This document shows positions 28,780 through 33,048 of a stretch of 33,048 nt of DNA, in pieces. The notes below the pieces were generated by a model that was not told where the DNA came from, made no database searches, and saw only the letters and a list, made by a program, of their open reading frames with translations. The position numbers were made by a program, and so were the translations under genes. Source of the stretch: an uncultured Oscillibacter sp. (GTDB lineage: Bacteria; Bacillota; Clostridia; Oscillospirales; Oscillospiraceae); assembly GCF_910587525.1 (NCBI RefSeq), contig NZ_CAJULS010000012.1:1-33048 (forward strand). The letters are read 5' to 3'. Numbering within the stretch: the stretch's first letter is position 1; each line of letters begins with the position of its first letter.

Positions 28780-31173
28780 ATGAGCGAGCTGTTTGAAAAA
28801 TCCATCCGCACCCTGGAACTGCCCCGGGTGCTGCAACTGCTGAGCGAGCAGGCGGTCAGCGCCGAGGCAAAGGCAAAGGCCCTGCGCCTCCGGCCGGAGA
28901 CGGAGCCGGAGGAGGTCCTGCGCCTCCTGGACCAGACCGACGCCGCCAGAACCATGATCGGCCTGCGGGGGAGCCCCTCCTTCTCCGGCGTGAAGCCGGT
29001 AGCGGAATCCCTGGACCGGGCGGACCGGGGCGGCGGACTGAACACCCGGGAACTGCTGACCATCGCCGGGCTGCTGACCGCCGCCCGCCGGGCCCGGGAG
29101 TATTGGGGCGATGAACCGGCGGAGAAAACCGCCATTGACCACCTGTTCCTCTCCCTCCACGGCAACCGCTTCCTGGAGGAGAAGATCAGGCGCTGCATCC
29201 CCGACGAGGACACCATCGCCGACGCCGCCTCCACAGAGCTGGCGGACATCCGGCGGCACATGCGGGCGGCCCAGGCCAAGAGCCGCCAGATTCTGCAAAA
29301 GATTATCTCCTCCCCCACCTATGGGAAAATCCTACAGGAAGCCATCATTACCCAGCGGGACGGCCGCTTTGTGGTGCCGGTGAAGGCGGAGCACAAGGGG
29401 GGCCTGCCGGGGCTGGTCCACGACATCTCCGCTACCGGGGCCACGGTGTTTGTGGAGCCCATGGGGGTTGTTCAGGCCAACAACGAGTATGTGGAGCTGG
29501 AGGCCAGGGAGCAGAAGGAGATCGACCGCATTCTGGCAGAGCTCTCCGCCGAGGCGGCGGCCCACCGGGAGTTCATCCAGTGGGATTATGACACCTTGGT
29601 CCACCTGGACCTGATCTTTGCCCGGGGCCAGCTGAGCTACCGGATGGACGGCGTGCGCCCGGAGATCCGCCGGGACGGTGTGATCCATCTCCGAAAGGCC
29701 CGGCATCCCCTGCTGGACCCTAAAACAGCGGTGCCCATCGACATCGAGCTGGGCGGGACCTTTGACACCCTGGTGATCACCGGCCCCAATACCGGCGGCA
29801 AAACCGTCAGCCTTAAGACCTTGGGCCTTCTGACGCTGATGACCCAGTGCGGCCTCCACATCCCCGTGGCGGACCGCAGCGCCATTGCCGCCTATGAACG
29901 GGTGCTGGCGGACATCGGCGACGAGCAGAGCATCGAGCAGAGCCTGTCCACCTTCTCCGCCCACATGGTGAACATTGTGGCCATTCTGGCGGAGGCGGAT
30001 CAAAAGAGCCTGATCCTCTTCGACGAGCTGGGGGCAGGCACCGACCCGGTGGAGGGCGCGGCGCTGGCCATCGCCGTCATCCAGCACGTGCGGCAGGCGG
30101 GGGCAAAGATCGCCGCCACCACCCACTATGCGGAGCTGAAGACCTTCGCCATGACCACCGCCGGAGTAGAGAACGCCTCCTGCGAGTTCGACGTGGAGAC
30201 ATTGCGCCCCACCTACCGGCTTTTGATCGGAATTCCCGGCAAGTCCAACGCCTTTGCCATCTCCCGGCGGCTGGGACTGCCGGAGGCGGTGATTGAGGCC
30301 GCCCGGAACCAGCTCAGCGGCGAGGGCGTGCGGTTCGAGGACGTGCTGACCCAGCTGGAGGAGAAGCGCCAGGCGCTGGAGAAGCGGGAGGCGGAGGCCG
30401 ACCGGCTCCTGCGCCAGCGGGAGGAGGACGCCAAGCGTGCCCGCGAGTTCCGGGAGCAGATAGAGCGGGCCAAGGAGAATGCCCGGGGCCGGGGGGAGGC
30501 GGAGGCCAAGCGCATTTTGCGGGACGCCCGTGCCGCCGCCGACCAGGTTTTCGCGGAGCTGGCGGAGATGCGCCGCCAGCAGGCCCGCATGGAGCGCAAT
30601 GCCGACGAGAACGAGGCCCGTGCCGCTCTGCGCCGCCAGCTTAACGAGGCGGAGGAGGCCGTCGTCCACCATGACGCCCGCGGGGAACCCATCCCCAAAC
30701 CCAGCCGCCCTATTCGGGAGGGAGACCTGGTGGAGATTCCCGGCGTCCGCACCCCGGCGGAGGTGGTGTCCGTAGGCAAGGATGGAACACTGCAATTGAA
30801 ATCCGGCATTTTGAAGATGAAGGCCAAAGCGGAGGAAGTCCGGCTCATCGAGGACGATGAGCGGGCGGCCAGGAAGAAAAATCCCGCCGTGTCCATTCGC
30901 CAGAACGCCGGCCGGGCTCTGCGGGCCTCCGCGGCCCGGGAGCTGGACATCCGGGGCTTGGAGACCCTGGAGGCCGAGGCGGTGGTGGAGAACTTTCTCT
31001 CCGCCGCCGTCATGGGCAAGCTGGAGACGGTGACCATCATCCACGGAAAGGGCACCGGGGCGCTGCGCAAGGCGGTCCACGACGTGCTGCGGCGGAATAA
31101 GGCCGTGAAGGGCTTTCGTCTGGGGGTCTACGGCGAGGGCGAGAGCGGTGTCACGGTGGTGACGATGAAGTAA
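28780..31173 (+). CDS. mutS2: Endonuclease MutS2 (RqcU)
   Basis: 797 residues, typical length. Core and clamp regions precede the ATPase, with Walker A GPNTGGKT (335-342) and the signature DEQSIEQSLSTFSAHM. Walker B LILFDELGAGTDP and the THYAEL switch follow. A long charged coiled coil spans about 520-630. A KOW-like stretch (EGDLVEIPGVRTPAEVVSV) and the C-terminal Smr nuclease domain (about 721-797, LDIRGLETLEAEAVVENFL, HGKGTGALRKAV) complete the family plan. MutS2 suppresses recombination and in Bacillus also splits collided ribosomes. Confidence 0.97.
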   Translation: MSELFEKSIRTLELPRVLQLLSEQAVSAEAKAKALRLRPETEPEEVLRLLDQTDAARTMIGLRGSPSFSGVKPVAESLDRADRGGGLNTRELLTIAGLLTAARRAREYWGDEPAEKTAIDHLFLSLHGNRFLEEKIRRCIPDEDTIADAASTELADIRRHMRAAQAKSRQILQKIISSPTYGKILQEAIITQRDGRFVVPVKAEHKGGLPGLVHDISATGATVFVEPMGVVQANNEYVELEAREQKEIDRILAELSAEAAAHREFIQWDYDTLVHLDLIFARGQLSYRMDGVRPEIRRDGVIHLRKARHPLLDPKTAVPIDIELGGTFDTLVITGPNTGGKTVSLKTLGLLTLMTQCGLHIPVADRSAIAAYERVLADIGDEQSIEQSLSTFSAHMVNIVAILAEADQKSLILFDELGAGTDPVEGAALAIAVIQHVRQAGAKIAATTHYAELKTFAMTTAGVENASCEFDVETLRPTYRLLIGIPGKSNAFAISRRLGLPEAVIEAARNQLSGEGVRFEDVLTQLEEKRQALEKREAEADRLLRQREEDAKRAREFREQIERAKENARGRGEAEAKRILRDARAAADQVFAELAEMRRQQARMERNADENEARAALRRQLNEAEEAVVHHDARGEPIPKPSRPIREGDLVEIPGVRTPAEVVSVGKDGTLQLKSGILKMKAKAEEVRLIEDDERAARKKNPAVSIRQNAGRALRASAARELDIRGLETLEAEAVVENFLSAAVMGKLETVTIIHGKGTGALRKAVHDVLRRNKAVKGFRLGVYGEGESGVTVVTMK

Positions 31174-31181
31174 GGAGAAAG

Positions 31182-31535
31182 ATGAACTATCGGGAAAAAG
31201 CAATTCGCTGTGTAAAGAACACGGTCCTGCCCGTGCAGCTGGAGCAGTTCCGGGAGTGCGGCTGTTCACTGGATGAGCAGTACCGGAAATACGGAGACAC
31301 CGGCGCGTTTTTTGCGGAAATAATCGAGCCGGGCCGGGTCTATGAGGTGGGCTATCCCCGGTGTGTCTGCCCGGAGGCCCGGGAGACCCGGGACCCGGCC
31401 CACTGTGAGTGCTCCCGGCAGAGCGTTCTGTATATTCTGGAGACACTGCTGCCGGGAAAGACGGTCACAGTGGAGACCGTGGAGACAGTCCTGGGCGGAG
31501 CCGGGAAGTGCCGGTTTCGCGTAACGGTAGAATAG
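31182..31535 (+). CDS. Cysteine-rich protein of unknown function
   Basis: 117 residues, starting eight bases after the mutS2 stop with the AAGGAG site overlapping that stop. It contains ECGCSLDEQYRKYGD, then YEVGYPRCVCPEARETRDPAHCECSRQSVLYILETLLPG and VETVLGGAGKCRFRV. The CxC, CECS and final C suggest a metal- or substrate-binding pocket like that in DUF6144/ATC-hydrolase-like small proteins; this is a weak match from memory. Translation is probably coupled to mutS2. Confidence 0.75.
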   Translation: MNYREKAIRCVKNTVLPVQLEQFRECGCSLDEQYRKYGDTGAFFAEIIEPGRVYEVGYPRCVCPEARETRDPAHCECSRQSVLYILETLLPGKTVTVETVETVLGGAGKCRFRVTVE

Positions 31536-31542
31536 GGGCCGG

Positions 31543-31571
31543 TTGTAACCTTTTGGCAGATGTGCTATACT
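31543..31571 (+). promoter_or_regulatory. Promoter of the uridine phosphorylase gene
   Basis: -35 TTGTAA (31543-31548), -10 TATACT (31566-31571), 17-bp spacer. Confidence 0.75.
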
Positions 31572-31599
31572 GAGGAAAAATTGAAATGAGGTGACCATC

Positions 31600-32373
31600 A
31601 TGCAAGAACTGGAGCGTCAATTCCACATTAACTGCGTCCCCGGGGACGTGGGCAGGTACTGCATCCTGGCGGGGGACCCGGGCAGGGTGCCCGCCATCGC
31701 CGCGCTGTTTGACGGCGCGAAACAGATTGCGTACAACCGGGAGTACAACGTCTGGACCGGCACACTGCTGGGGGAGAAGGTCACCGCCTGCTCCACCGGT
31801 ATCGGCGGGCCCTCCACTGCCATTGCGGTGGAGGAGCTCCACAAGTGCGGGGCGGACACCTTCCTCCGCTCCGGCACCTGCGGCGGCATTGACCTCAGCG
31901 TCCAGGCCGGGGACATCGTGGTGGCCACCGGGGCCATCCGGTACGAGCACACCAGCCTGGAGTACGCCCCTATCGAGTTCCCGGCGGTGCCGGACTATGA
32001 GGCCACCGGATGCCTGGCCCGGGCGGCAGAGGCGATGGGACTGCCGGTCCACCTGGGGGTAGTCCAGTGCAAGGACAGCTTTTACGGCCAGCACAGCCCC
32101 GGCGCCTCCCCGGTCTCCTACGAGCTGAAAGCCAAATGGGAGAGCTGGAAGCGGCTGGGGGTGAAGGCCAGCGAGATGGAGTCGGCGGCGCTGTTCGTCA
32201 TCGCGGCGGCGCTTCACTGCCGGGCCGCGTCCTGCTTCCATGTGATCTGGAATCAGGAGCGGGAGGCCGCCGGGCTGGACCAGAAGATGACCGAGGACAC
32301 CTCCGCCTCCGTCCGCGTGGCGGTGGAGGGCTTGAAGCTGCTGATGGAGTCGGACCGGAAAGCCAAACGGTAA
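31600..32373 (+). CDS. udp: Uridine phosphorylase
   Basis: 257 residues. Nucleoside phosphorylase family motifs: AGDPGRVPAIA (phosphate site), STGIGGPSTAIAVEEL, RSGTCGGI, and SEMESAALF near the C-terminus for ribose binding. It splits uridine to uracil and ribose-1-phosphate in pyrimidine salvage. The start is ATG 31600 eight bases after GAGGTG; the GTG at 31591 lies in the site itself. Specificity for uridine rather than purine nucleosides is inferred from overall likeness. It is monocistronic with its own promoter and terminator. Confidence 0.9.
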   Translation: MQELERQFHINCVPGDVGRYCILAGDPGRVPAIAALFDGAKQIAYNREYNVWTGTLLGEKVTACSTGIGGPSTAIAVEELHKCGADTFLRSGTCGGIDLSVQAGDIVVATGAIRYEHTSLEYAPIEFPAVPDYEATGCLARAAEAMGLPVHLGVVQCKDSFYGQHSPGASPVSYELKAKWESWKRLGVKASEMESAALFVIAAALHCRAASCFHVIWNQEREAAGLDQKMTEDTSASVRVAVEGLKLLMESDRKAKR

Positions 32374-32420
32374 GCAAAAAGCTGTCCCCCGGCGCAAAGC
32401 GCCGAGGGACAGCTTTTTGC
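32374..32420. terminator. Bidirectional terminator between udp and metA
   Basis: Perfect 15-bp outer stem (32374-32388 with 32406-32420) plus inner GGCGC/GCGCC, with A- and T-runs. Confidence 0.9.
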
Positions 32421-32425
32421 ATCCG

Positions 32426-33048
32426 TCAATCATCCGTGCGGACACCGTGCCGGATGCCGCCGATGTCGTAGGGCGTGGTCTGGTACACGCAGTAGTTCAG
32501 CCAGTTGCCGTACAGCAGATGGGCGCAGGAGCGCCAGCGGACCAGAGGATCCCGCCCCGGGTCATCCTCCGGGAAATAGTGCTTTGGAAGCCGGATGTCC
32601 ACCCCGGCGGCCACGTCCCGCAGGTACTCCTTTTTCAGGGTGTCCCGGTCGTACTCTGCGTGGCCCATAAGGAACACCTGCCGTCCCTGGGCGGTCTTGA
32701 CAGCGTAGACCCCCGCCTCCGGGGAGCTGGACAGGATCTTCAATTCCGGCGCCGCTTCGATGTCCTCCCGGTCCACCGTGGTGTTTCGGGAGTGGGGGAC
32801 CCAGAAGGTGTCGTCAAAGCCCCGGAAGAGGATGAAATTAGGGTCCTCCAGAGTGTGGCGGAAGACCCCGAAGAGCTTTTGGTCCAACTGCCGCTTGGGA
32901 ATTCCGTAGTGGTAGTACAGCCCCGCCTGGGCGCCCCAGCAGATGTGGAGGGTGGAGTGGACGTGGGTTTTGCTCCACTCCATAATCTCGCACAGCTCCG
33001 GCCAGTAGTCCACCTCCTCAAAGGGCAGGTGCTCCACCGGCGCGCCGG
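32426..33048 (-). CDS. metA: Homoserine O-acyltransferase MetA, C-terminal part (start outside window)
   Basis: The visible 206 residues are open to the window edge. The GTG at 33037 encodes an internal Val in GAPVEHLPFEEVDYW, so the start lies beyond 33048. It contains the catalytic Cys in HSTLHICWGAQAGLYYHYG, PKRQLDQKLFGVFRH, and the His/Glu pair in FLMGHAEYDRDTL. The enzyme acylates homoserine at the first step of methionine synthesis. Whether it uses acetyl- or succinyl-CoA cannot be settled here; many MetA proteins of Firmicutes use acetyl-CoA. Confidence 0.93.
   Translation of the reverse strand, partial: GAPVEHLPFEEVDYWPELCEIMEWSKTHVHSTLHICWGAQAGLYYHYGIPKRQLDQKLFGVFRHTLEDPNFILFRGFDDTFWVPHSRNTTVDREDIEAAPELKILSSSPEAGVYAVKTAQGRQVFLMGHAEYDRDTLKKEYLRDVAAGVDIRLPKHYFPEDDPGRDPLVRWRSCAHLLYGNWLNYCVYQTTPYDIGGIRHGVRTDD

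Noticed and set aside
29332..31446. 704-codon minus-strand frame opposite mutS2
   Set aside because: Shadow frame of MutS2 with no recognisable domain or start site.

Overview
The window looks like chromosome of a GC-rich, Gram-positive gut-type clostridium, most likely Oscillospiraceae (Flavonifractor/Lawsonibacter-like). The basis is high GC with strong AGGAGG ribosome sites and sigma-A promoters, the rpsF-ssb-rpsR operon, RNase J, MutS2, DegV, YitT, an era-yqzL-recO cluster and an SLH-anchored surface protein. This is inference from gene content; no species call is possible from the sequence alone.

Layout. 1-837 is the end of a phage terminase small-subunit gene, probably a prophage remnant. 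928-4950 encodes a secreted 1340-residue repeat protein with C-terminal SLH domains. 4994-6151 (minus) is the most interesting locus: a compact retron with its own promoter, a structured msr-msd RNA bounded by perfect 10-bp a1/a2 inverted repeats, and a 306-residue reverse transcriptase carrying the retron hallmarks NAxxH, YxDD and VTG. No effector gene is visible beside it. A broken ECF sigma-factor fragment follows. 6530-7762 is the rpsF-ssb-rpsR operon. 7777-9519 (minus) holds a YitT membrane protein and a three-gene set of small proteins (Zn-ribbon, coiled-coil, sigma region-4-like). 9574-9827 encodes tRNA-Thr(TGT) and tRNA-Tyr(GTA). 9836-10939 holds an S24/LexA-like repressor, three operators spaced exactly 31 bp apart, and a divergent promoter that points into a hairpin-rich stretch without a gene.

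11163-12454 (minus) has an MscS channel and a hotdog thioesterase. 12538-15353 is a Zn/Cd-type resistance locus (ArsR regulator, stand-alone HMA protein, P1B ATPase) with a possible antisense small RNA in its middle. After tRNA-Thr(CGT) comes a hemerythrin/CheX-like/receiver fusion, then a MarR-DegV operon (minus). A structured leader or RNA region of about 570 bases precedes RNase J. 21051-22198 (minus) contains a zincin-like protein and a tiny transcription unit for a 27-residue peptide. 22390-23750 has a membrane-anchored phosphoesterase and a divergent small-protein/XRE pair. 23992-31535 is a housekeeping run: mnmG, era, a decayed PNPOx-like gene, a YqzL-like microprotein, recO, an unknown protein, mutS2 and a Cys-rich protein. 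The window ends with uridine phosphorylase and a partial metA on the minus strand.

Functionally, most of the window is conserved core (translation, tRNA modification, RNA decay, DNA repair and replication). Accessory material is inserted between core blocks: phage remnant, retron, repressor with orphan promoter, metal resistance and small regulators.
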